NCBI RefSeq assembly: GCF_902493135.1
Contig: NZ_CABUOD010000037.1
Location: 1 to 46,155, forward strand
Reading direction: 5' to 3'
DNA from: an uncultured Parabacteroides sp.
GTDB taxonomy: Bacteria > Bacteroidota > Bacteroidia > Bacteroidales > Tannerellaceae
Length of the DNA: 46,155 nucleotides
Part shown: positions 24,756 through 34,541 of the stretch, one piece after another
Numbering within the stretch: the stretch's first letter is position 1
Layout of the letters: every line of letters begins with the position of its first letter
Program-made: the position numbers and the translations under genes
Notes under the pieces: model-generated
Database searches by the model: none
Told to the model about the DNA's origin: nothing
What the model saw: the letters and a program-made list of their open reading frames with translations, nothing else

Positions 24756-27413
24756 ATGATGAAAACGATATATATTGTAATTTTAGTCTTGTTTGCCGGC
24801 TTACCGGTTCGGGCAGAGAAATATCCGCATATCCTTGTCAAAGATGAGGATAAAGTGGCTGTGTTGGATAAAATAGAGAAACAGGCTTGGGCGAAACATA
24901 TTTTCAATCGGACAAAGGAACGGTTGGCTGTCTATGTGGAAAGGCATCAGGCAGAACCGGATTGGATTTTGGACCGATATTTGATGAACAGGATTCCCGG
25001 AAAACGTTATACCCGTTTTATATCAGATAAAGAAGGTACACGATTGATTGGTTACGAAGGTGACGCTCCGGTTCCGACAGTACGGGTATCGCCGCATAAA
25101 CGTTCTCCGATCACACCGCAAGGCCGGGCTTATGTTGTTCCTGAAATGGAGGATATTGTCCCGAATGACACGTCTATGACAATGAATTTGCTGAATCCGG
25201 ACACTCAGGAATATGAATGTGTGGATCCGCAGGCATATGTGGCCGCTATTAACGGTAGGATCAATGCATTGGCTTATGAGGCTTCTGTCATTTATTGGCT
25301 GACAGGAGAAGAAAAATATGCTAAGTTTGCTGCCGATATTTTGAACCAGTGGGTAAGTGGAGTTGTCTATCAGGAACCAATTGACGGCCCGGGACGTACC
25401 GGCTTTTTAGATATCCAGACGTTGGGGGATGAGAAAGAGAAACCGTTGATTTTGGCTTATGATTTCTTGTATCCTTATCTGGTAAAATATAAGTATCCTT
25501 TGGGAAATTATGACAAGGCTTTTGAAAAGGTCGCTTGGACGTTGTCGTTTAGAGGATATACTGGGAATAACTGGTTTGCCGCTGAAAGTTCGACTTTGGT
25601 CGCAGCAGCGTTATCATTAAAAGATGCACGGAAAAGGAATTATTATTTGGATTTTTATTTGAATCGGGATACGGTTGTGGACGGTTGCGGACAACTAAGC
25701 TTACCTTCCGCATCCAAGTTGTGGTTTACACCGGATGGACATTGGAAAGAGCCGGGAGGTTATCATAATTATCCGGTATCGAAGTTAATGGAAGCTGCAC
25801 TCATGCTTGAAAATAATGGGTATCGGATTTTTAATCAATATCCGATTTTGTTGAATGCTTCTTATGTTATGTTGAAGTATTCGTTTCCCGACTTAACCGC
25901 TTCGGCTTTTGGCGATACGGGTAGGCCGCGTCAGAGCATGGAGTGCTTGGAGAGTGCTATTCTGATGGCCGACAAATATCAGCTACCGATTCTTCCGGAT
26001 TTGTTGAATGCAGCCATGATTTTGGAACAGGCAGGACAATATGACCGTTCAAAATCCGGACTGACCGGATTGCTATGTTATTTGCCTGAATTACCGAAGG
26101 CAAAGAGTGGGGACAATCATCTTTGGAATAGATCGGAGAAGTTGGATTTTGCATCTTGTTATCTTCAGAGAAATGGATTAGATCCGCAGTACGGGCTGAT
26201 GTGTGTAGTGCAGGGAGCTACTTATAATCATAATCATTCCAATGGCATGAGCATGGAGTTATATGGAGCCGGAACTGTTCAAGGGATCGATCCGGGTAAT
26301 GGACCTACCTATGAACATCCGATGCATGTTAATTATTATACGCAATGGGCGGCTCATAATACGGTTGTAGCAGCAGGAGCCTCTACTTCGGTAACTCCGT
26401 TTAGAGGTGGAGGTGGAACGAAAAGGATAGGGCAGGTAGAGTTGGTATCAATGGAACCATTAGCGGGTAAAAAGGCCATCTCTGATGAGTTTTCTTATAC
26501 ATTGACAAACTATTATGATGGCTCGACAAAGACCCATCAAGATCGTTTATTATCGATTCTTCGTATTGATGAGAAACATGGTTTTTATGTGGATTTTTAT
26601 CGTTCCGATAATGCGGTCAGTAATGATTATTTGTATCATAATATAGGGGATAGTGTGATTCTTTATACACAAGACGGAAAGGTTTTGAAACAAGAAGGGC
26701 TTCCGTCTTATCCTTGTGTTGGAGAGGACCGTCCGGGGTTACGATATTTCCGTTCGGTACGGACAACCGGACTCAATGAAAATACGGTTGTCGCTTTATT
26801 TTCTGCAAGACTATTAAATACGGGAACAAGTTACATGAAGATGTGGATGCCGGCCTCTTCAGATGTCTCTTATTTTACGGCTTTAGCACCAAGTGCGAAA
26901 ACCGCTTCGTCTCCTTATCAAAACAAACCTTCTCTTGTCGTTACGATGCGGAAAGAGAAACCTGCTGTAGAAGAACCGTTTGTCGCTGTTTACGAACCTA
27001 TATCAGATAAGGTATCCGCCGGTTTAATCGAATCTGTTGACCGGGTTAAATTGGATCCTCAGGGAAAAGAAGGTTGTGCTATTAAAGTAAATACAAAAGA
27101 AGGTGATACTTTTACATTGGTTAATATTTTGAAAGATGGGCCTGTTATATTGGATAATCAGAAATGTTGTGCTGATTTTGCTATTTTTGCAAAGCGGAAA
27201 GGAAAAAATAGTGTGTATGTAGGAAATGGATCTTTTGTAGAAAACAAGGAATTTAAGGTTGAATCGGAGAATCGAGGTAGTTTTTATATGGAATATGATC
27301 AAACCTCACTTCTTGTCCGTTCTAATTGTCCGATAAAAATACAAGCGAAAAATGGGATGTTGAAAGAACCTTTCTACTTGACTGGAGGCGAGAGAGTCTT
27401 TAAGATGAAGTGA
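24756..27413 (+). CDS. Heparinase II/III-like polysaccharide lyase (885 aa)
   Basis: This large exported protein has a signal peptide (about 1-20, ending VRAE). It combines an (alpha/alpha)-toroid with a C-terminal heparinase II/III-type beta-sheet region. Visible landmarks are NNWFAAESS (N272/W273), GGYHNYPVSK (Y336) and NHNHSNGMSMELYGAGTV (H492, H494) followed by DPGNGPTY and WAAHNTVV. These correspond to the Asn/Tyr/His set used by this superfamily to abstract the C5 proton of uronic acid. It is longer than typical heparinase II/III proteins, with about 100 residues before the toroid. It lies 7 bp after the upstream gene, so clearly the same operon. The exact lyase family cannot be settled by eye. 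Confidence 0.75.
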   Translation: MMKTIYIVILVLFAGLPVRAEKYPHILVKDEDKVAVLDKIEKQAWAKHIFNRTKERLAVYVERHQAEPDWILDRYLMNRIPGKRYTRFISDKEGTRLIGYEGDAPVPTVRVSPHKRSPITPQGRAYVVPEMEDIVPNDTSMTMNLLNPDTQEYECVDPQAYVAAINGRINALAYEASVIYWLTGEEKYAKFAADILNQWVSGVVYQEPIDGPGRTGFLDIQTLGDEKEKPLILAYDFLYPYLVKYKYPLGNYDKAFEKVAWTLSFRGYTGNNWFAAESSTLVAAALSLKDARKRNYYLDFYLNRDTVVDGCGQLSLPSASKLWFTPDGHWKEPGGYHNYPVSKLMEAALMLENNGYRIFNQYPILLNASYVMLKYSFPDLTASAFGDTGRPRQSMECLESAILMADKYQLPILPDLLNAAMILEQAGQYDRSKSGLTGLLCYLPELPKAKSGDNHLWNRSEKLDFASCYLQRNGLDPQYGLMCVVQGATYNHNHSNGMSMELYGAGTVQGIDPGNGPTYEHPMHVNYYTQWAAHNTVVAAGASTSVTPFRGGGGTKRIGQVELVSMEPLAGKKAISDEFSYTLTNYYDGSTKTHQDRLLSILRIDEKHGFYVDFYRSDNAVSNDYLYHNIGDSVILYTQDGKVLKQEGLPSYPCVGEDRPGLRYFRSVRTTGLNENTVVALFSARLLNTGTSYMKMWMPASSDVSYFTALAPSAKTASSPYQNKPSLVVTMRKEKPAVEEPFVAVYEPISDKVSAGLIESVDRVKLDPQGKEGCAIKVNTKEGDTFTLVNILKDGPVILDNQKCCADFAIFAKRKGKNSVYVGNGSFVENKEFKVESENRGSFYMEYDQTSLLVRSNCPIKIQAKNGMLKEPFYLTGGERVFKMK

Positions 27414-27446
27414 TTGAAAATAGTACCATGAAATAATAGGAATGTT

Positions 27447-30400
27447 ATGAGAAAAGTAATTATTGGGATATTGATGTCTTTTTGTTTGTTTGGCATGTAC
27501 CAATCGCTATGGGCGAACCATAGCATGCATCCATTAAAACAAATAGCCTTTGTAAAAAAAATGATAGGACGGAAACAGGAACCGTATCATACGGCGTATG
27601 TGCAATTGATCCGTTATGCAGATTCCATTCAGCAGGTCACTCACCATGCACGAAATGACTTTGCTGTTCCCGGCTACTATGTGAAACCCGAAGAGCACCG
27701 GGCCAATTCGTTGGCGTTGCAACAGGATGCTTTTGCCGCTTATTGTTCTGCACTGGCTTACCGGTTGTCGGGAAAGAAAAGGTATGGAGAAAAAGCGTGT
27801 TATTTTATGAATGCATGGGCTACCATTAATAAGAAATATTCGGAACCGGATGGACCATTGGTGATGAGCTACTCCGGGTCGGCATTTTTAATGGCAGCTG
27901 AGTTAATGGATGATACCTCGGTATGGGACGCCGATGAGAAGCGGCTTTTTAAGGATTGGGTGATGTCCGTTTATCGGAAAGCGACAAATGAAATTCGTGA
28001 ACGGAAGAATAATTGGGCTGATTGGGGACGTCTGGGCTCTTTGTTAGCCGCTTCTTTTTTGGATGATAAAGAGGAAATCGAACGTAATATCAAGTTGATT
28101 AAAGGTGATTTGGGTGATAAGATCGCAAGTGACGGTCACATGCCGGCAGAAGTGGTTCGCGAGAAGAATGGTATTTGGTATACCTATTTCTCGTTGGCTC
28201 CTATGACTGCTTCTTTTTGGGTCGCCTATAATTTGACGGGTGAGAATCTGTTCTTATGGGAACAGGAGGGAAAGTCGGTCAAAAAGGCATTGGACTATCT
28301 GCTTCGCTATCAAAAATCTCCATCTGAATGGAAGTGGTATGAAGGACCGAATGTTGGGACGCATGCCACTTGGCCGGACAATTTGCTGGAGGCTATGGCG
28401 GGTATATATGGGGAGTCTGCATATGGGGAATATGTTGAAAATAGCCGCCCTCATATTTATCCGGTACACCATTTTGCATGGGTTTTCCCGACATTGATGC
28501 CGCTCTCTTTAAATGGGTATAATGAGGGAGGGCAATCGTCTGTGGCTAAAAAAGATGCCGATATAGAGAAACTCAGAAAACGTTTTGCCATGCAATTATT
28601 AGGCGCTCCGGTTTCTGACGGCCGGATCAAGACATTGGTGGAAACGCTTCAGCCGGATGGCAGGTGGCCGGGGATAGACTATGTCGATACCACCCGTACG
28701 GCTTTCCAACACGAACGGCATCTCAGCAATATGTTGGCGTTAAGCATCGCTTATCAAAAGAAAGGATCCCCTTACAAAGGAAATAAACAGGTAAGGAAAG
28801 CCGTTCATCAGGCATTGGCTTTCTGGTTGGAAAATGATTTCATTTGTGAGAATTGGTGGTGGAACCAAATTGGTACGCCTAATACGATGGTGAGCATGTT
28901 ATTGATACTCGACCGGGATTTGTCCCCGGAAGAATCGGGCCGGATGTTGGAAATAGCGGGCCGTGGGAATATCAATGCTTGGGGAGCACGTCCCAGCGGT
29001 GATCGCATAAAGATCGCAGGTCTGCAAGCGAAAGCGGCTCTTTTTAAAAGAGATGCCCAAGAGGTTGCCATGCTGATGAAAATTATAGAGGGGGAAATCA
29101 AATTCTCGACCGAAAAAGGCATGCAACATGATTTTAGCTTCCATCACCGGACAGATTGGGTGAACAACACGCTCTCTTATGGTTCCGGTTATGCCAGCGC
29201 TTTTATAGAGTGGGCTTCGAATGTGGCGGATACGAAATTCCGTTTTTCGGAACAAGCTGTCCGGTTATTGATTGACTATTATTTAGACGGCATTTGCAAA
29301 CAGATGGTTTATGGAAGGATTTCGGATCCGGGTATCTTGAACCGGGACATCACCCGGCCGGGTGAAGAAAGGGTGTGGAGCCCTTCCGATCCTGAAAAGT
29401 TGAGAAACCTGACTGATTACAGGCAAGCGGAATTGGATAATATCATCTGTTTAAGAAAAGGGGATTCCTCCTGCCGGCCGGGCTCTTTTGCCAAATTCTT
29501 TTGGAGAACGGATCATTTTGTGTTCCAACGTCCTGACTTTTATACTTCTGTCAGAATGTATTCTACCCGCAATGCCAATATGGAAGAACCGTATAATGGG
29601 GAAGGGTTGATGAATCATTTTAGAGGCGACGGGACAAATTATCTTTCTGTCAGGGGAGATGAATATAAAAGATTGACTCCTGTTTATGATTGGATGAAGA
29701 TACCAGGGGCAACGATTGTGCAATTGGATAAGATGCCGGGTGAGAATGAAATTCAGAAATGGGGATTGACTGATTATGTCGGGGCGGTTACAGATGGAAC
29801 ATATGGGGCGGTTGGTTTCGATTTCAAAAGTCCGCACACAGGTTTAGCGGCCAAGAAAGCATGGTTCTTCTTCGATAAAACATACGTTTGTTTGGGGACG
29901 GACATATCCAGCCGGATGAAGAACCAGGTTTTGACAACAGTCAATCAATGTCTCTTAAAGGGAGAGGTGACCGTAAGCGATGCTGACGGCATTCATCCGC
30001 AAGAACGGGGTTCTCGTATGAAAAAAGAGGTACGATGGGTGGTGCATGACAAAGTGGGGTATTATTTCCTCAATAAAGAGAATGTCATATTGTCCAATCA
30101 GCGTACGGAAGGAAGCTGGAAGATTGCTAACCGGCAGACTACTACACCTACAGACATTATTCAGCAAGATGTGTTCACCCTTTCTGTCGATCACGGTAGC
30201 TATCCGAATAATGAAGGTTATGCCTATATGGTCGTTCCTTCCGCCGATCCGTTGTCTATCGAGAAACAGGTAGAAGAGGAAGGAGTGGTTGTTTTGGCGA
30301 ATTGTCCTGATGTGCAGGCTGTCCGGCATGACGGATTAAATATGGCTTATGCGGTCTTTTATAAAGGTGGAACGCTTCGGATCCATGACAAGATCGTGGT

Positions 30401-30644
30401 GGAGATGGATGCTCCCGGAATGTTGATGGTGAAATATAACGATGCCGGTGAAATACTTACATTGGGCGTTTCTGATCCGACCCGTTTCATGAAGAAACTC
30501 CATCTGTCTGTCAATCAGAGAATCGTTGGGACGGCACAAGAAAATATACAAACCGAATGGGACGGAAAACAGGCTTTAACCCGGATTTCCGTAGATCTGC
30601 CTCAAAATGAATATGCAGGAAAGAGTGTGATATATAATAAGTAA
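27447..30644 (+). CDS. Two-module lyase: alginate-lyase-like domain fused to PL8-like lyase
   Basis: This 1065-residue exported protein has a signal peptide of about 23 residues. Module 1 (about 30-370) is alginate-lyase/PL38-like, with NNWADWG (188-194) and DGHMPAEVVRE (229-239). Module 2 (about 385-1065) looks like a full PL8 chondroitin AC/hyaluronate lyase. It has NWWWNQIGTP (469-478), FHHRTDW (565-571, H566/H567), SYGSGY (577-582, Y578 the likely general acid) and DPGILNRDITR (Arg pair). It then has the PL8 beta-sandwich segments GEGLMNHFRGDGTNYLS, KAWFFFDKTYVCLGTDISS and DHGSYPNNEGYAYMVVPS. It is much longer than an ordinary PL8 because of module 1. Two lyase active sites on one chain suggest a polymer with two uronate linkages. 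Assignments are by motif; activity is not shown. Confidence 0.78.
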   Translation: MRKVIIGILMSFCLFGMYQSLWANHSMHPLKQIAFVKKMIGRKQEPYHTAYVQLIRYADSIQQVTHHARNDFAVPGYYVKPEEHRANSLALQQDAFAAYCSALAYRLSGKKRYGEKACYFMNAWATINKKYSEPDGPLVMSYSGSAFLMAAELMDDTSVWDADEKRLFKDWVMSVYRKATNEIRERKNNWADWGRLGSLLAASFLDDKEEIERNIKLIKGDLGDKIASDGHMPAEVVREKNGIWYTYFSLAPMTASFWVAYNLTGENLFLWEQEGKSVKKALDYLLRYQKSPSEWKWYEGPNVGTHATWPDNLLEAMAGIYGESAYGEYVENSRPHIYPVHHFAWVFPTLMPLSLNGYNEGGQSSVAKKDADIEKLRKRFAMQLLGAPVSDGRIKTLVETLQPDGRWPGIDYVDTTRTAFQHERHLSNMLALSIAYQKKGSPYKGNKQVRKAVHQALAFWLENDFICENWWWNQIGTPNTMVSMLLILDRDLSPEESGRMLEIAGRGNINAWGARPSGDRIKIAGLQAKAALFKRDAQEVAMLMKIIEGEIKFSTEKGMQHDFSFHHRTDWVNNTLSYGSGYASAFIEWASNVADTKFRFSEQAVRLLIDYYLDGICKQMVYGRISDPGILNRDITRPGEERVWSPSDPEKLRNLTDYRQAELDNIICLRKGDSSCRPGSFAKFFWRTDHFVFQRPDFYTSVRMYSTRNANMEEPYNGEGLMNHFRGDGTNYLSVRGDEYKRLTPVYDWMKIPGATIVQLDKMPGENEIQKWGLTDYVGAVTDGTYGAVGFDFKSPHTGLAAKKAWFFFDKTYVCLGTDISSRMKNQVLTTVNQCLLKGEVTVSDADGIHPQERGSRMKKEVRWVVHDKVGYYFLNKENVILSNQRTEGSWKIANRQTTTPTDIIQQDVFTLSVDHGSYPNNEGYAYMVVPSADPLSIEKQVEEEGVVVLANCPDVQAVRHDGLNMAYAVFYKGGTLRIHDKIVVEMDAPGMLMVKYNDAGEILTLGVSDPTRFMKKLHLSVNQRIVGTAQENIQTEWDGKQALTRISVDLPQNEYAGKSVIYNK

Positions 30645-30660
30645 CTTAAATTTAAGAAGG

Positions 30661-32520
30661 ATGAAAGCACGTATTTTGGTATGGTTAGTGGCCTTACTTT
30701 GTTGCCACAATGCATCATTTGCACAAAAAGAGTTTGTGAATGCTTCTGCCCGCTTGTCCGGTCATCCCCGGATTCTATTACAGAAGGGGGAAGAAAAAGC
30801 GTTGAAAAAAGTGATAATGAAGGATGCTGTTTGGAAAGATATTCATCTGTCATTAGTGGACGAAGCGGGAGAAATCGTAAAACTGCCCTTGAATGAACGG
30901 ATAAAGACCGGCAGACGCTTATTGAGTGTATCGAGAGAAAATCTACGCCGCATTTTCATTCTGAGTTATGCCTATAGAATGACTGGGAAGAATGAGTTTC
31001 TGAAACGGGCGGAGAGCGAGATGTTGAAAGCGGCCTCTTTTTCTGACTGGAATCCTTCCCATTTCCTGGATGTGGGGGAAATGACGATGGCTTTGGCGAT
31101 CGGATATGATTGGCTTTATCCTCAATTGTCGGTACAGACAAAGGAGGTAATAGAAAAAGCGATTGTCGAAAAAGGTCTGAAACCTTCCTTCGATGAACGA
31201 TACAATTGGTTTGTCAATGCTGTCCACAATTGGAGCCAGGTTTGTCATGCAGGCGTTACTTATGGTGCTTTGGCTATATGGGAGAAAGAACCGGAGTTGT
31301 CACGGACTGTCATAAACCGGGCTATCGATAAAATCTCGATTCCTATGGGGCACTATGCCCCTGACGGAGCTTATCCGGAAGGTATTGGTTATTGGGATTA
31401 TGGAACATCATTCAATGCCATGTTTCTTAGTGCTATAGAAAAGGCCTTTGGAACGGATTATGGATTAAGTGAGTTACCCGGTTTCTTAAAGACAGGTGAA
31501 TATATCTTACATGCCGTTACTCCAAATCTGAAAAACTTTGCCTATTCTGACAATGGAGGAAATGCCTTTTTAGCACCGACTATGTTTTGGTTTTATGATA
31601 AGACAAAAGATGCCTCTATCTTATATAACCAGGTACAACTATATAAAAAAGACGGACAAAAACGGATCAAGAAGAATCGTTTGGCTCCGGCCATGTTGAT
31701 TTGGGGCGCTTCTGCTTCATTGGCGAATCCACAGAAACCTGCTCGACTATCATGGATGGCGCAAGGGGATAATCCGGTTTGTTTCATGCGTTCTTCCTGG
31801 AATGATTCGTCTGCCGTTTATGTCGGTATGAAAATGGGGTCGCCTTCTGTCAATCACGGACATATGGATGTCGGTAGTTTTTTATTGGAAGCGGATGGTG
31901 TCCTTTGGGGAATGGATATGGGAGGAGAAGAGTACAACAGATTGGAAACGAGAGGGGTTGAACTGTGGAATTCGCGCCAGAATTCTCAACGTTGGGATGT
32001 TTACCGTTATAATAATTTTGTCCATAACACATTATCATTTAATCATAAATACCAGGATGTAAAGGGCAAAGCTCAGATTGACGGTTATTCGGATCAGGAA
32101 AATAACATGTATGTTATTTCGGATTTGACCCCGGTGTATAAGGATCAGGTAAAAAGTGCAAAACGGGCTGTTTCCTTAGTCGATAAAGAATATGTGGTGG
32201 TGGAAGATGTGATTGAGGCAACCAAGCGGTTTACGATGATGACGTGGACGATGGTAACTCCGGCTTCTGCTAAGATTGTAGCTGATAATGTCATGTTATT
32301 GGAGAAAAATGGCAAGAAGTTGTATATAAAGGTGGAAGGTCCTAAAAAAGTCCGCTGGCATATTTCACCTGCCCAATCTGAATTTAGCTATGATTCACCG
32401 AATCCGGGTATTTCAATTATAGGATTTGATACGGATTTGGAGTTGTCTGCCAAACAGAGTATTAGAGTATTCCTTTTACCGGGAGAAAATAAAAATGTCA
32501 CATATAAATCGGTATTATGA
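30661..32520 (+). CDS. Heparinase II/III family lyase (619 aa)
   Basis: This exported protein has a signal peptide (about 1-21, ending SFAQ). The (alpha/alpha)-toroid (about 60-350) carries YNWFVNAVHNWSQVCHAG (181-198) and GIGYWDYGTSF (241-251, Y244 and Y247). The C-terminal beta region has NHGHMDVGSFLLE (398-410, H399/H401) and NFVHNTLSF. These are the expected catalytic and metal-site positions of heparinase II-type lyases. Length is close to the family norm. It lies 16 bp after the PL8 fusion gene and overlaps the GH88 gene by four bases (ATGA), so translation of the two is probably coupled. That coupling suggests the GH88 acts on this enzyme's product. Confidence 0.82.
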   Translation: MKARILVWLVALLCCHNASFAQKEFVNASARLSGHPRILLQKGEEKALKKVIMKDAVWKDIHLSLVDEAGEIVKLPLNERIKTGRRLLSVSRENLRRIFILSYAYRMTGKNEFLKRAESEMLKAASFSDWNPSHFLDVGEMTMALAIGYDWLYPQLSVQTKEVIEKAIVEKGLKPSFDERYNWFVNAVHNWSQVCHAGVTYGALAIWEKEPELSRTVINRAIDKISIPMGHYAPDGAYPEGIGYWDYGTSFNAMFLSAIEKAFGTDYGLSELPGFLKTGEYILHAVTPNLKNFAYSDNGGNAFLAPTMFWFYDKTKDASILYNQVQLYKKDGQKRIKKNRLAPAMLIWGASASLANPQKPARLSWMAQGDNPVCFMRSSWNDSSAVYVGMKMGSPSVNHGHMDVGSFLLEADGVLWGMDMGGEEYNRLETRGVELWNSRQNSQRWDVYRYNNFVHNTLSFNHKYQDVKGKAQIDGYSDQENNMYVISDLTPVYKDQVKSAKRAVSLVDKEYVVVEDVIEATKRFTMMTWTMVTPASAKIVADNVMLLEKNGKKLYIKVEGPKKVRWHISPAQSEFSYDSPNPGISIIGFDTDLELSAKQSIRVFLLPGENKNVTYKSVL

Positions 32521-33722
32521 AGATGAAAAAAGCATTCTCTTTTATATGTGTCGGTTTGATGGCTCTTTCCTGTACAGGAGAAAGAGCGGGTGATTGGGTC
32601 AGTCAGGATTTTGCTTTTGCAGACCAGCAACTGCGCTATGCTTTGACAGAAACGGAAAATGTCCGGAATTCTCTGGGCAAGACGCCGGAAGAACTGCCAT
32701 CTCCACGTAATATCCAGTCTGACGGCTCCCTGCGATTGGTTCGTGCCAGGGACTGGTGTAGTGGCTTTTTCCCCGGTGAACTTTGGTATATGTATGAATA
32801 TACAAAAGATGATTTCTGGAAAAAAAAGGCGGAGTTTCAAACTGAATTGTTGGAGCCTTTAAAATCATATAGGGGCACTCATGATTTGGGCTTTATGCTC
32901 TATTGCAGCTATGGCAACGGATACCGCATGGGGCAATCGGATAAATATAAACAGGTATTGCTGGAGGGAGCGAACTCTTTGGCCTCTCGTTTTAACCCGG
33001 CGGTCGGTTGTATTCGTTCCTGGGACCATAATGGAGACAAATGGCAATATCCGGTTATCATAGATAATATGATGAACCTTGAATTCCTGTTTTGGGCAAC
33101 CAGAGCATCGGGTGATTCTACATTCTACAAAATTGCGGTGACTCATGCCGATAATACGATGAAGAATCATTTCAGGAAAGATTATAGTTCTTACCATGTG
33201 ATTGATTACGATACGATAACCGGTAATGTCCGAAACAAACATACCCATCAGGGATATGCTCATGAGTCTGCTTGGGCGCGTGGACAGGCATGGGGTTTAT
33301 ATGGCTATACGATGTGTTATCGGGAGACTGGAGACAGGAGATATTTGAATCAGGCGGAACAAATCGCTTCTTTTATCTTTCATCATCCCAATCTTCCGTC
33401 GGATCTGATCCCTTATTGGGACTATAATGACCCAGAGATCCCAGCCTCTCCCCGGGATGTGTCGGCTGCTACGATAACCGCATCTGCTTTATATGAATTG
33501 TCGGCTTATTCGGATAAGGGTGGACAATATAAAAAATGGGCTGATACCATTTTGGAAAATCTGACGGAATCCTATAGGGTTCCCTTGAATCGGATGCATG
33601 GTTTTTTATTGCGTTCCAGCACTGGCCACAAACCGGCAGGGACAGAGATAGACGTACCGATCGTTTATGCTGATTATTATTTTCTGGAAGCGCTTATTCG
33701 GAAAATGAATTTGGAAAAGTAG
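32517..33722 (+). CDS. GH88 unsaturated glucuronyl hydrolase lipoprotein
   Basis: This 401-residue enzyme hydrates and releases the 4,5-unsaturated uronate that lyases leave at the non-reducing end of oligosaccharides. It has a lipobox ending at C19 (MALSC). The (alpha/alpha)6 barrel carries THDLGFM (121-127, D123) and IDNMMNLEFLFWA (182-194, D183). These two Asp are 60 residues apart, as in characterised GH88 enzymes. AWARGQAWGLYGY and DVSAATITASALYEL are further family segments. The start overlaps the upstream stop (ATGA). It is last in PUL 1 and its presence confirms that the upstream enzymes are beta-eliminating lyases acting on uronic-acid polymer. Confidence 0.92.
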   Translation: MKMKKAFSFICVGLMALSCTGERAGDWVSQDFAFADQQLRYALTETENVRNSLGKTPEELPSPRNIQSDGSLRLVRARDWCSGFFPGELWYMYEYTKDDFWKKKAEFQTELLEPLKSYRGTHDLGFMLYCSYGNGYRMGQSDKYKQVLLEGANSLASRFNPAVGCIRSWDHNGDKWQYPVIIDNMMNLEFLFWATRASGDSTFYKIAVTHADNTMKNHFRKDYSSYHVIDYDTITGNVRNKHTHQGYAHESAWARGQAWGLYGYTMCYRETGDRRYLNQAEQIASFIFHHPNLPSDLIPYWDYNDPEIPASPRDVSAATITASALYELSAYSDKGGQYKKWADTILENLTESYRVPLNRMHGFLLRSSTGHKPAGTEIDVPIVYADYYFLEALIRKMNLEK

Positions 33723-33749
33723 TTTTTAATCTGGCGATAAGGTTGTTTT

Positions 33750-33784
33750 ATAGCCCATTTCGGCATATTGCTGCAATGGGCTAT
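33750..33784 (+). terminator. Hairpin downstream of PUL 1
   Basis: ATAGCCCAT (33750-33758) pairs with ATGGGCTAT (33776-33784) around a 17-nt loop that itself can fold (CGGCA/TGCTG). It starts 28 bp after the GH88 stop and is followed by TTGGTTTGG. It probably ends the PUL 1 transcript, though the T-tract is poor. Confidence 0.5.
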
Positions 33785-33854
33785 TTGGTTTGGATATTTA
33801 GGATGGAGTTATATACAGTATTAAAGTTGTTTTATATAAAATCTTCCATTTAAA

Positions 33855-33884
33855 TTTGCTTTCTTGCTAAAAAGAGTACATTTG
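33855..33884 (+). promoter_or_regulatory. Promoter of the PUL 2 ECF sigma gene
   Basis: TTTG (33855-33858), an 18-bp spacer and TACATTTG (33877-33884, exact TAnnTTTG) precede the sigma ATG at 33917. This is one of the best matches in the window to the housekeeping Bacteroidetes promoter. Confidence 0.65.
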
Positions 33885-33916
33885 CAGACGGAACATTTTG
33901 GAGATCTGTCAGAAAA

Positions 33917-34465
33917 ATGAGTACCATTAGTTTTAGTGATATATATACCAATTATTACAAGCGGTCGTTTCTGTTTGTGAAATCGTATGTCAGAGACGAT
34001 ATGATCGCTGAAGACATTGTTTCGGAAGCTCTGATCGGCTTTTGGGAAACCACTAAAAAAGAAACGGTAGAACATCCGATGTCATTGCTATTAGCGATTT
34101 TAAAGAATGGGGCGCTGAACTATTTGAAACATCAGACTGTAAAAGAATCCGTGACAGAATCTATCTTTTCTAAGATGATCCGTGATCTGAATTACCGGAT
34201 TACAACTTTGCAAGCCTGCGACCCGGAAGAAATTTTCTCTTCGGAAATAACTCAGATTGTAGATAAAACATTACAATCTTTACCGGAACAAACTCGGCGT
34301 GTTTTTGAGATGAGTCGTTATGAGTCTTTATCCGTGAAAGAAATAGCCCATGAACTTTCTTTAAGTACTAAAAGCGTAGAATATCACATAACAAAATCAT
34401 TAAAGCTATTGCGTATTGCCTTAAAAGAATACCTCCCGATTTTCTATTTTTTGTTTATGCGATAA
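33917..34465 (+). CDS. ECF-type RNA polymerase sigma-70 factor (PUL 2)
   Basis: This 182-residue sigma factor has region 2 (about 5-75, DIYTNYYKRSFLFVKSYVRD and AEDIVSEALIGFWE) and region 4 (about 115-172, LPEQTRRVFEMSRYESLSVK then LSTKSVEYHITKSLKLLR). It ends in a short hydrophobic tail (YLPIFYFLFM) similar to that of the other sigma factor in the window (YLPLLINILG), a feature of this Bacteroidetes ECF group. FecR follows 76 bp later in the same direction, the usual arrangement. It is expected to activate PUL 2 when its SusC senses ligand. Confidence 0.9.
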   Translation: MSTISFSDIYTNYYKRSFLFVKSYVRDDMIAEDIVSEALIGFWETTKKETVEHPMSLLLAILKNGALNYLKHQTVKESVTESIFSKMIRDLNYRITTLQACDPEEIFSSEITQIVDKTLQSLPEQTRRVFEMSRYESLSVKEIAHELSLSTKSVEYHITKSLKLLRIALKEYLPIFYFLFMR

Positions 34466-34541
34466 AATATTTCAAGAAAAAGCAATTTTGTTTTAGGGAT
34501 TCTTCTTTATGTGTTGTCTCTTTAAGTAAGAGATAATAAAT

